Source: Bacteroidaceae bacterium (GTDB lineage: Bacteria; Bacteroidota; Bacteroidia; Bacteroidales; Bacteroidaceae). Taken from it: a stretch of 7,256 bases of DNA. The stretch covers positions 1 to 7,256 of the forward strand of contig JAILIJ010000073.1 of the NCBI GenBank assembly GCA_024695315.1, given 5' to 3'. The notes beneath the pieces were generated by a model that saw only the letters and a program-made list of their open reading frames with translations, did no database searches and was not told where the DNA came from. Position numbers and translations under genes: made by a program. Below are positions 1-5,753 of the stretch, in pieces (within the stretch, counting starts at the first letter, position 1; each line of letters starts with the position of its first letter).

Positions 1-42
1 GCAGGATTCACAGTTATGGGCAATATCACTCTAAGATTCTAA
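1..42 (+). CDS. C-terminal end of a probable TonB-dependent outer-membrane receptor (partial)
   Basis: Reading from base 1 gives 13 codons, AGFTVMGNITLRF, then TAA at 40-42. The tail alternates polar and hydrophobic residues and ends in Phe, as the last beta-strand of outer-membrane beta-barrels does. The next two genes encode a PnuC-family transporter and thiamine pyrophosphokinase. In Bacteroidetes that pair is commonly preceded by a TonB-dependent thiamine receptor, so this fragment is most likely the end of that receptor. The stop lies 22 bp before the pnuT start, with no promoter motif in between, which suggests one operon. Thirteen residues cannot identify a family on their own: the call rests on the Phe-ended strand and the neighbourhood. 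Confidence 0.45.
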   Translation, partial: AGFTVMGNITLRF

Positions 43-64
43 TAAGAGCTAACATATAAGCTAT

Positions 65-679
65 ATGATAGAATATTGGATAGAATATTGGATAGAATAT
101 TTGACAGACAACTGGCTTGAGATTCTTGGCACATTAATAGGTATTATCTATCTATGGCTAGAACTGAAAGCTAACATCTATATGTGGATAGCAGGCATCA
201 TCATGCCTGCTATCTCCATTTTCGTTTACTACGATGCAGGGCTATATGCTGATTTTGGCATCAACGTCTATTACCTCATTGCTGCCATCTACGGCTTTGC
301 CGTGTGGACAATGAAAGACAAACATGCAAAAACGAAAAATAAAGAACTGCCGATAACATACACGCCCAAAAGTATGTATGCTATACTCCTGGCAACTTTC
401 GTATTGGCATTCCTAGCCATCGGATTCATACTCGTGAATTTCACCGACAGCAACGTACCATGGTGGGACAGTTTCACCACGGCACTCAGCATTGTAGGAA
501 TGTGGATGCTGGCAAGGAAATGGATAGAGCAATGGTGGACCTGGATTGCCGTCGATGCCGTATGCTGCGGACTATACATCTACAAAGGAATATTCTTCTA
601 CTCCGCCCTATATGGACTCTACACTATCATTGCTATCTACGGATACTTTGAGTGGAAAAAGATTATGCAGAAACAATAA
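65..679 (+). CDS. pnuT: PnuC-family transporter, probably thiamine transporter PnuT
   Basis: This is an inner-membrane vitamin-precursor transporter of the PnuC family. These proteins work by facilitated diffusion, with substrate trapped by phosphorylation inside the cell. The 204 residues fit the family length and show about seven hydrophobic segments (roughly 17-35, 38-57, 61-82, 104-126, 135-150, 156-175, 178-196). A charged Lys-rich loop lies at 83-96. Aromatic-rich family signatures include DSFTTALSIVGMWMLARK (135-152) and WWTWIAVDAV (157-166), then GLYIYKG (169-175). PnuC members carry nicotinamide riboside, PnuT members thiamine. The thiamine assignment here is inferred from the adjacent thiamine pyrophosphokinase and probable TonB receptor, not from a binding-site residue. 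The start at 65 gives an odd N-terminus with three IEYW-like repeats. The family-like part begins near residue 17, and the next Met is residue 40, inside the second membrane segment, so ATG 65 is the only plausible ATG start. Confidence 0.85.
   Translation: MIEYWIEYWIEYLTDNWLEILGTLIGIIYLWLELKANIYMWIAGIIMPAISIFVYYDAGLYADFGINVYYLIAAIYGFAVWTMKDKHAKTKNKELPITYTPKSMYAILLATFVLAFLAIGFILVNFTDSNVPWWDSFTTALSIVGMWMLARKWIEQWWTWIAVDAVCCGLYIYKGIFFYSALYGLYTIIAIYGYFEWKKIMQKQ
68..103 (+). repeat. 12-bp tandem repeat, three in-frame copies at the pnuT start
   Basis: The unit ATAGAATATTGG occurs at 68-79 and 80-91, and a third copy at 92-103 differs by one base in its last codon (TTG for TGG). The unit is four codons long, so gain or loss of a copy keeps the frame. 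It encodes IEYW, IEYW, IEYL directly after the initiator Met. It probably arose by slippage or duplication of the first codons and lengthens the protein ahead of the first membrane helix. Confidence 0.95.
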
Positions 680-694
680 AACATACTATCTTTG
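664..694 (+). promoter_or_regulatory. Candidate Bacteroidetes-type promoter for thiN
   Basis: TATCTTTG at 687-694 matches the TAnnTTTG -7 element exactly and is followed by CAC. A weak upstream element, TATG at 664-667, lies 19 nt away inside the end of pnuT. It would give thiN a leader of roughly 20 nt and allow its expression apart from the upstream genes. The weak upstream half is the main doubt. Confidence 0.5.
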
Positions 695-718
695 CACAAC
701 AAGAAGAATAGTTAACAG

Positions 719-1375
719 ATGATTACATATCCAGACTTCGATGCCGTCATACTTGCGGATGGCACTTTTCCGACAGATGAGCACCCACTTCAAATACTAC
801 ACAGCGCCAAATATCTATGCTGCTGTGATGGAGCAGGAATGGGCCTCATCGAACGTGGGCTAATGCCTGATGCAATAGTTGGAGACTGCGACTCCATGAG
901 TGCTGAGTTTAGGGAACAGCATAAGGACATCATCCATGTCATAGAAGAACAGGACTACAACGATCTGACAAAATGTACCCGACACTTTTTGCAGAATCAT
1001 ACCACAGACAGCCTTCATTCAACCCCGAAAATAGCATACTTAGGCTGCACAGGTAAGCGTGAAGACCACACCCTCGGCAACATCTCACTCATGGCTTTCT
1101 ACATGCAAGAGTTTGGTATCGAACCATACATGTTTACCGACTATGGTATTTTCATCCCAGCACATGGAAATCAAACATTCCCAAGTGCCCCACATCTTCA
1201 GGTAAGCATTTTCAATATAGATTGCAGCAGATTAACATCTGAAGGACTTAAATGGGATGCTTACCCATACCGTCAACTTTGGCAAGGCACACTCAACGAG
1301 TCCACATCAAATGAGTTCTGTATCAAAGCAAATGGCACATATATCGTATATATAACATATCTTCCCAAATATTGA
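719..1375 (+). CDS. thiN: Thiamine pyrophosphokinase
   Basis: The enzyme transfers pyrophosphate from ATP to thiamine, giving thiamine pyrophosphate and AMP in the cytoplasm. It thereby traps imported thiamine. The 218 residues match the bacterial family length. The N-terminal catalytic domain shows ADG (13-15), CDGA (36-39), the metal and nucleotide motif PDAIVGDCDS (50-59), QDYNDLTK (78-85) and the late catalytic-domain motif GCTGKREDHTLGN (109-121). The C-terminal thiamine-binding beta-domain carries GLKWDAY (176-182) and the closing QGTLNESTSNEF (189-200), where the S-x-SNE pattern is diagnostic. It lies 39 bp after pnuT in the same direction, so transporter and kinase form an uptake-and-trap pair. 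An internal promoter candidate precedes it. No frameshift or missing motif was seen. Confidence 0.93.
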   Translation: MITYPDFDAVILADGTFPTDEHPLQILHSAKYLCCCDGAGMGLIERGLMPDAIVGDCDSMSAEFREQHKDIIHVIEEQDYNDLTKCTRHFLQNHTTDSLHSTPKIAYLGCTGKREDHTLGNISLMAFYMQEFGIEPYMFTDYGIFIPAHGNQTFPSAPHLQVSIFNIDCSRLTSEGLKWDAYPYRQLWQGTLNESTSNEFCIKANGTYIVYITYLPKY

Positions 1376-1859
1376 TATCCGGTAAAACTCAAAAAGAGAA
1401 TAAAGTCTTTTATGAATATATGGCCTATTTCACGTTCAGCCTTTGGGCTTAATGGGTTATAAGGTGAGACAAAGATGAGAAAAAATTTCCGTATTCGCAA
1501 AAAAACAAATAAAAATGTTCCCATTTTACGCTAAAAAAATTTTTATTAAATACAAACAATCGTTTTTGCAAACTCTACTGACCTATTTTACAACTGTACG
1601 TATAATTTTACCCTTATGCACATCAGAAAACTTTCCACCAGCCCAACTTTATAAAATAAATGCCGCCAAAGTTTCAAACACATTTACATAGTTGATATTC
1701 ATACTACTTTCACTTATCATTCTTTTTCCTACAAAAATATTTACAATTCAAAAAAAAAGACAATCATGTATTTTTATGTATGACTAATATGCTTTTAAGA
1801 TAATAGGCTCATTTTTAAGTTAAACTTTCATAATTTTTCACCTTTTAAGACACAAAGAC
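1376..1859. other. AT-rich intergenic stretch without a conventional gene
   Basis: This is the spacer between thiN and the small gene at 1941. No convincing terminator for thiN is visible. The first 100 bases hold a GC-richer pocket with a small hairpin, AGCC-TTTG-GGCT, at 1438-1449. After about 1480 the sequence is dominated by A and T tracts. A 19-codon very basic reading frame (1475-1534) has no promoter and is not called. A -7 promoter match on the - strand at 1732-1739 (TATTTTTG) precedes a 23-codon frame at 1649-1720 (-). Three copies of TTTTAAG lie at 1794-1800, 1813-1819 and 1844-1850, just upstream of the promoter at 1860. None of these is strong enough to name a function. Confidence 0.6.
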
Positions 1860-1890
1860 TTGACTTTCCATCAAAATTTTACTATATTCG
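1860..1890 (+). promoter_or_regulatory. Bacteroidetes-type promoter of the 35-aa mini-gene
   Basis: TTG at 1860-1862 and TATATTCG at 1883-1890 are separated by 20 nt. The second element differs from TAnnTTTG at one base. Transcription would begin near 1897 and give a leader of about 44 nt before the ATG at 1941. The spacing and the terminator downstream support a real unit. Confidence 0.55.
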
Positions 1891-1940
1891 CATATTCATC
1901 TGACGGCAACACGGAAAAGCCTATTTTCAAACGAGAAGAG

Positions 1941-2048
1941 ATGAGTTTTTACAAACGAAAAATCATTACTCAACGTCAAAGAAAATTAGTAATTGATACG
2001 AACGAATTACGAAGGTATTACGAAGCGTTGCTGAAGGAGGTGGGGTAA
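1941..2048 (+). CDS. Candidate small basic protein, 35 aa, unknown function
   Basis: No family is recognised. From ATG at 1941 the product is 35 residues. The first half is basic (YKRKIITQRQRKLV), and the second half reads as an amphipathic helix (DTNELRRYYEALLKEV). There is no signal peptide or membrane segment, so a cytoplasmic product binding nucleic acid, ribosome or protein is possible but not shown. A frame open from TTG 1860 would be longer, but that codon is the -33 element of the promoter, so the ATG start is preferred. The leader just before it is A/G-rich (AAACGAGAAGAG), typical of Bacteroidetes initiation regions. The unit is self-contained: promoter at 1860-1890 and terminator hairpin at 2067-2102. 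It could also be a non-coding RNA of about 210 nt whose open frame is chance. Confidence 0.5.
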   Translation: MSFYKRKIITQRQRKLVIDTNELRRYYEALLKEVG

Positions 2049-2066
2049 AAAATTACACCTTGACAT

Positions 2067-2108
2067 AAGAGGCTCTTGATATTCAATAATCATGAGACTC
2101 TTTTTTGT
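2067..2108 (+). terminator. Rho-independent terminator of the mini-gene
   Basis: AAGAGGCTCTTGAT (2067-2080) pairs with ATCATGAGACTCTT (2089-2102) with two internal mismatches and an 8-nt loop. The 3' arm runs into TTTTTTG from 2101. The stem begins 18 bp after the stop codon at 2046-2048. The mismatches make it imperfect, but position and U-tract are right. Confidence 0.65.
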
Positions 2109-2182
2109 TTACCTTATCATACATTTTTCAATTCCCCCCCCAAAAACCTTCTGCATCTTTATCCAATTAAAAGACCCGTCTT

Positions 2183-2214
2183 TTTTCATTCTTCATTTTC
2201 TTTTCCTAACTTTG
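2183..2214 (+). promoter_or_regulatory. Promoter of the DUF1460 lipoprotein / ABC-F operon
   Basis: TAACTTTG at 2207-2214, followed by CAG, matches the TAnnTTTG -7 element exactly. The -33 region is a T-run near 2181-2187 rather than a clean TTTG. The start codon is 22 bp beyond the motif, giving a leader of about 15 nt. An eight-C run (2134-2141) lies 65 bp upstream. Confidence 0.65.
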
Positions 2215-2236
2215 CAGAAAATTTACAGAAAAGGAT

Positions 2237-3199
2237 ATGAACCAAAAGTATATCATGGGGGTAATACTACTTACCATTGCTCCTTTCACATACGCCTGTT
2301 CTGGTAACAGACAGGAAGGCAAAAATACTGACTCTATAGAGACCACTCAAACATGCATAGACTCTACAGAGATAAAAAAAGAAGAAGTTCCATACTTCAT
2401 GAAAACAGCCGAATATACAAAGGAGGACAGCACACTGGTGGTCAAGCTTTTGAATGAGGCAAAGACTGAAAGAGGAGAAGAAAATCCTATGCTCTATTTC
2501 GGAAAGAAATTTTTGGGAGTGCCATACGTAGCACACACTCTTGAAAACGGAGACGTTGAGCACCTTATCGTCAACCTTCACGAGCTCGACTGCACAACAT
2601 TTGTAGAGACCGTTACCGCACTTACACTCTGCGACAAAAACGGACTCAGCACGTTTGAAGACTACTGCGCTCAACTCGTAAAAATTCGCTACCGTAAGGG
2701 TAAAATGGAAGACTACACAAGTCGACTACACTATTTCACTTGGTGGGGCGACGACAACGAACGTTTGGGAATCGTGAAATGCATATACTCCACAAAGAAA
2801 CCGTTTACCGCAATTCAGAAGGTAAACATCAACTATATGAGCAAGCACCCTAATCTCTACAAGCAACTCAAGGCGCACCCTGAGTTCATAAAGAAGATTA
2901 GCGAATACGAACGCGGTTCGTCTGGAATGACTTATTACTACATTCCTAAGGCTAACGTAGGTGGAAAACAAAGCGGCCCATTAGGAATCGTCAAGGACGG
3001 AGACATAATAGCTATGCTGACATCTAAGGATGGACTCGACACAAGTCACATCGGTATCGCTGTATGGCAAAACGGACGACTACACATGCTTAACGCTTCA
3101 TATGTATACAAGAAAGTGGTACTCGACAAAAATACGTTTTACGACTACCAACAGAAACAGACTTCACAAACAGGTATTAGAGTTTTCAGAGTACAATAA
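2237..3199 (+). CDS. DUF1460 family lipoprotein (N-acetylmuramoyl-L-alanine amidase-like, NlpC/P60-type fold)
   Basis: This is a probable periplasm-facing or outer-membrane lipoprotein with a papain-like cysteine hydrolase fold. The 320 residues begin with a hydrophobic signal peptide (7-20) ending in TYA-Cys21, a loose lipobox. Residues 22-50 are a polar tether. The catalytic domain shows HELDCTTFVE (115-124), with Cys119 as the probable nucleophile, and DTSHIGIAVWQNGRLHMLNAS (268-288, internal His271, His283 and Asn286). It closes with GIRVFRV (313-319). Known DUF1460 proteins are described as amidase-like and are thought to act on peptidoglycan fragments, but substrate and bond here are not shown. 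The start at 2237 is preceded by AAAAGG and lies 22 bp after a promoter motif. Its stop overlaps the ABC-F start by one base. Anomalies: the lipobox is weak, so SPII processing is less certain than the domain. Confidence 0.87.
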   Translation: MNQKYIMGVILLTIAPFTYACSGNRQEGKNTDSIETTQTCIDSTEIKKEEVPYFMKTAEYTKEDSTLVVKLLNEAKTERGEENPMLYFGKKFLGVPYVAHTLENGDVEHLIVNLHELDCTTFVETVTALTLCDKNGLSTFEDYCAQLVKIRYRKGKMEDYTSRLHYFTWWGDDNERLGIVKCIYSTKKPFTAIQKVNINYMSKHPNLYKQLKAHPEFIKKISEYERGSSGMTYYYIPKANVGGKQSGPLGIVKDGDIIAMLTSKDGLDTSHIGIAVWQNGRLHMLNASYVYKKVVLDKNTFYDYQQKQTSQTGIRVFRVQ

Positions 3200-5166
3200 T
3201 GATAAATATAGATAATCTCGCAGTGGAATTTAGCGCTACTCCACTATTCACGGACGCAAGCTTTGTGATAAACCCAAAAGATAGAATAGCGCTGGTCGGC
3301 AAGAACGGAGCAGGAAAAAGTACTATGCTTAAAATCATAGCCGGCGTACAGGAACCTACACGAGGAGTAGTGTCACGACAGAAGGGCATTACTATCGGAT
3401 ACTTGCCACAGGTCATGGTACTATCCGACGACCATACCGTAATGCAGGAGGCAGAAACGGCTTTCGCGCATATTAGCGAGATGCAGGAGCGACTCAATAA
3501 AATGAACGATGAGCTCAGTTCACGTACTGATTACGAGAGCGAGGAATACATGGAACTTGTGGAACGTTTCACTCACGAAAACGAACGTTTCATGATGATG
3601 GGGGGAGTAAACTATCATGCTGAACTGGAACGCACACTCATAGGACTCGGATTTCAAAGAAGCGATTTCGACCGACCAACAAAGGAGTTCTCTGGAGGAT
3701 GGAGAATGCGCGTAGAACTAGCAAAACTGCTAATGCAAAAGCCTGACGTTCTACTTCTCGACGAGCCTACAAACCACCTCGACATAGGGTCTATACAATG
3801 GCTGGAACAGTTTCTCGCACAAAGGGCTAACGCCGTCGTACTCGTAAGTCACGACCGCGCTTTTATCAATAATGTGACTAATCGCACAATAGAAATTACC
3901 TGCCATCATATAAATGATTATAAAGTAAAATATGACGAGTACATAAAACTCCGCGACGAAAGACGCGAACAGCAACTTCGCGCATACGAAAACCAACAGA
4001 AGGAAATTGCTGAAATAAAACAGTTTATCGAAGCATTCAGATATAAGCCTACAAAGTCCAACCAGGTTCAGTCTCGTATTAAGCAATTAGAGAAGATTGT
4101 TCCCATTGAAGTGGACGAAGTGGACACATCAAGCCTTAGACTTAAATTCCCCCCTTGCTTGCGAAGCGGAGATTATCCAGTAATATGTGAGGATGTGGCA
4201 AAGACTTATAGCCATAACATTTTCAAAGATGTAAACCTAACTATCAAACGCGGAGAAAAGGTGGCTTTCGTCGGCAATAATGGAGAAGGAAAATCTACTC
4301 TCGTGAAATGTATCATGGGACAAATTCCATTTGACGGAAACCTAAAAATTGGACATAACGTACAAATAGGATATTTCGCTCAAAATCAGGCTCAGATGCT
4401 CGATGGTGATATTACCGTCTTCGACACTATCGACCGAGTAGCAAAAGGCGACATACGTCTAAAAATTAGGGACATCTTGGGAGCTTTCATGTTTGGAGGC
4501 GAGGCTTCGGACAAATACGTGAAGGTTCTATCTGGTGGCGAACGCTCACGATTGGCTATGATACGACTTCTGCTCGAACCAGTAAACCTATTGATTCTCG
4601 ATGAGCCTACCAACCACCTCGACATGCAGTCTAAAGACGTGCTCAAACAGGCTATAAAGGACTTCGACGGAACAGCTATTATCGTAAGCCACGACCGCGA
4701 TTTCCTCGATGGACTTGTGGAAAAAGTTTATGAATTTGGAGGCGGTAAAGTTAGAGAACATATTGGAGGTATATACGATTTTCTACAGAAAAAACAGATT
4801 GAAAGTCTTAACGATCTGGGCAGAAATATGAATAGCTCAGGAAGTCCTACAGGCGCCGCAGCAAATACGGACGACAATAAAATCTCAAATGACAATTCAG
4901 CTAATCCTTCTGCACCACAACTTTCATACGCAGAGCAGAAAGAACGTAATAAAGCTATTAAGAAAGCTGAAAATGCTGTAAAGAATGCCGAGGCTAAGAT
5001 CGAAAAGCTGGAAGGCGAATTAGCCGAATTGGAAGCTAAACTTGCCACTCCTGAGGGAGCATCAGATGTAAGCCTTTTCACTCAGCACGGAGAACTGAAG
5101 AAGAAAATTGATGCTGCCGTGGAGGAATGGGAAAACGCATCTATGGAACTCGAGGAGATGAAATAG
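3199..5166 (+). CDS. ABC-F family ribosome-associated ATPase (Uup/YdiF-like, with C-terminal coiled coil)
   Basis: This soluble tandem-ATPase acts on the ribosome rather than on a membrane transporter. ABC-F proteins bind near the E site and relieve stalled or non-productive states. The first cassette has Walker A GKNGAGKST (34-42), signature FSGGW (164-168), Walker B LLLDEPTNHLD (185-195) and switch His218. The second has GNNGEGKST (359-367), LSGGE (444-448), LLILDEPTNHLD (464-475) and His498. Both catalytic glutamates (189, 469) are present. The charged helical linker (about 240-300) between cassettes is the P-site tRNA interaction region of the family. After a Ser/Asn/Asp-rich linker (545-575), residues 576-655 form a Lys/Glu-rich coiled coil, as in Uup and YdiF types. 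No membrane segments exist. The 655 residues are complete. The ATG shares its A with the preceding TAA stop, implying translational coupling. A resistance role is possible in this superfamily, but the architecture looks housekeeping. Confidence 0.9.
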   Translation: MINIDNLAVEFSATPLFTDASFVINPKDRIALVGKNGAGKSTMLKIIAGVQEPTRGVVSRQKGITIGYLPQVMVLSDDHTVMQEAETAFAHISEMQERLNKMNDELSSRTDYESEEYMELVERFTHENERFMMMGGVNYHAELERTLIGLGFQRSDFDRPTKEFSGGWRMRVELAKLLMQKPDVLLLDEPTNHLDIGSIQWLEQFLAQRANAVVLVSHDRAFINNVTNRTIEITCHHINDYKVKYDEYIKLRDERREQQLRAYENQQKEIAEIKQFIEAFRYKPTKSNQVQSRIKQLEKIVPIEVDEVDTSSLRLKFPPCLRSGDYPVICEDVAKTYSHNIFKDVNLTIKRGEKVAFVGNNGEGKSTLVKCIMGQIPFDGNLKIGHNVQIGYFAQNQAQMLDGDITVFDTIDRVAKGDIRLKIRDILGAFMFGGEASDKYVKVLSGGERSRLAMIRLLLEPVNLLILDEPTNHLDMQSKDVLKQAIKDFDGTAIIVSHDRDFLDGLVEKVYEFGGGKVREHIGGIYDFLQKKQIESLNDLGRNMNSSGSPTGAAANTDDNKISNDNSANPSAPQLSYAEQKERNKAIKKAENAVKNAEAKIEKLEGELAELEAKLATPEGASDVSLFTQHGELKKKIDAAVEEWENASMELEEMK

Positions 5167-5172
5167 TCTTGC

Positions 5173-5211
5173 TTTTCTTAGTCTACGAATATTGTTCTAA
5201 GAAAATGTTTT
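5173..5211 (+). terminator. Possible first terminator of the lipoprotein/ABC-F operon
   Basis: TTTTCTTAG (5173-5181) and CTAAGAAAA (5197-5205) form a perfect 9-bp stem with a 15-nt loop, followed by TGTTTTT. It starts 6 bp after the stop codon. The stem is A/U-rich and the loop is long, so it may only stabilise the 3' end or stop part of transcription. Confidence 0.4.
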
Positions 5212-5328
5212 TACGGCCGTTTAATAACGATCTTATATTCATAGGCTATCCAACATTTCTACATGAAGCGTCCTACAATATAAAAAAAGATGGCCAATTA
5301 TGGCAAGCATCATAAGACTTAACACAAC

Positions 5329-5367
5329 AAAAAGCCTACTTGGAATTGTTTTTCAAGTAGGCTTTTT
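5329..5367 (+). terminator. Strong Rho-independent terminator, symmetrical
   Basis: AAAAAGCCTACTTG (5329-5342) and CAAGTAGGCTTTTT (5354-5367) are perfectly complementary over 14 bp around an 11-nt loop. The 3' arm ends in a U-run. Because the 5' arm begins with A-run, it could also stop transcription arriving on the - strand. It lies 162 bp after the ABC-F stop and probably ends that operon. Confidence 0.85.
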
Positions 5368-5546
5368 CTATAAAATCGCTCTCCAACATGGATTTTTTCT
5401 TTTTTTGCATAAAATACTAAAGGTACAAAATGTCAATAGCAGCCTTTCAAAACAACAAAAAACTTTCTTTTTTTTCACTTTTATTACACGATAATGAGCA
5501 AAAAGATGAGAAAAATATGTTTTTCAGCATTTTTTTTGATGAAAAC

Positions 5547-5577
5547 TTTGGAGATTAAAAAAAAGTCCCTACCTTTG
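5547..5577 (+). promoter_or_regulatory. Strong Bacteroidetes promoter of tRNA-Met
   Basis: TTTG at 5547-5550 and TACCTTTG at 5570-5577 are spaced by 19 nt and both match consensus. The spacer contains an A-run (5557-5564). The predicted start near 5584 leaves a leader of about 30 nt to be removed from the tRNA precursor. Confidence 0.85.
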
Positions 5578-5612
5578 CAGTGCTTTTGAGAGAGAGCAAC
5601 ACAATAAAATAT

Positions 5613-5685
5613 CGCGGGGTGGAGCAGTTGGTAGCTCGCCAGGCTCATAACCTGGAGGTCGCCCGTTCGAGTCGGACCCCCGCAA
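5613..5685 (+). tRNA. Initiator tRNA-Met (CAU)
   Basis: A full cloverleaf can be drawn with anticodon CAT at 5646-5648. Two initiator hallmarks are visible. The first acceptor pair is a C1-A72 mismatch (5613 and 5684), needed for formylation and for avoiding elongation. The D stem GAGC/GCTC has A11-U24. The anticodon stem is CCAGG/CCTGG, so pair 29-41 is A-U, where most bacterial initiators have three consecutive G-C pairs. The T stem GCCCG/CGGAC contains a C50-A64 mismatch (5662 and 5676). The T loop TTCGAGT is normal. CCA is not encoded: the bases after discriminator A73 are CT. Confidence 0.95.
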
Positions 5686-5691
5686 CTAAGT

Positions 5692-5724
5692 AAAGAAGAA
5701 TCAAAAATGGTTCTTCTTTTTTTT
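5692..5724 (+). terminator. Rho-independent terminator of tRNA-Met
   Basis: AAAGAAGAATC (5692-5702) pairs with GGTTCTTCTTT (5709-5719), including one G-U pair, around a 6-nt loop. An uninterrupted T-run follows to 5724. It begins 6 bp after the mature tRNA end. Confidence 0.85.
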
Positions 5725-5753
5725 ATTCCCCAAAAAGGCATAAGGTTTTCGCC

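Larger units (their letters stand above)
5167..5612. other. Non-coding spacer between ABC-F and tRNA-Met
   Basis: No gene is supported here. It contains two hairpins (5173-5205 and 5329-5367) separated by a 123-base stretch with a GCCA-ATTA-TGGC hairpin at 5293-5304. A run of A/T tracts follows (5368-5546), then the tRNA promoter and a 35-base leader. A 14-base string, AAAGATGAGAAAAA, at 5502-5515 also occurs at 1471-1484. Short open frames here lack start context and family-like composition. Confidence 0.6.

Noticed and set aside
1376..1425. Terminator directly after thiN
   Set aside because: The AAAACTC and GTCTTTT strings look paired at first glance but are not complementary in register, and no stem with a U-run could be built.
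1273..1524. 83-codon frame on the minus strand
   Set aside because: It lies partly antisense to the C-terminal thiN coding region, has no promoter upstream and shows no family-like composition. It is a shadow of thiN plus AT-rich spacer.
1475..1534. A 19-codon, strongly basic open frame (MRKNFRIRKKTNKNVPILR)
   Set aside because: No promoter motif precedes it and no terminator follows. Its Lys/Arg/Asn richness is what A-rich DNA gives by chance.
2092..2307. 71-codon frame across the terminator and the promoter of the lipoprotein gene
   Set aside because: Its start lies in the terminator hairpin, it runs through the poly-C tract and promoter, and it overlaps the real gene in another frame.
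3199..5166. ABC-F gene as an antibiotic-resistance determinant
   Set aside because: The C-terminal coiled coil and conserved operon-like setting fit housekeeping Uup/YdiF-type members. No mobile-element context or diverged interdomain arm pointing to a resistance type was recognised.
5127..5494. Two short + strand frames (62 and 64 codons) after the ABC-F gene
   Set aside because: They span terminator hairpins and A/T tracts, overlap each other or the ABC-F end, and have unlikely composition.
5484..5741. 85-codon frame on the minus strand
   Set aside because: It is antisense to the initiator tRNA gene, its promoter and its terminator. Its open frame follows from those sequences.
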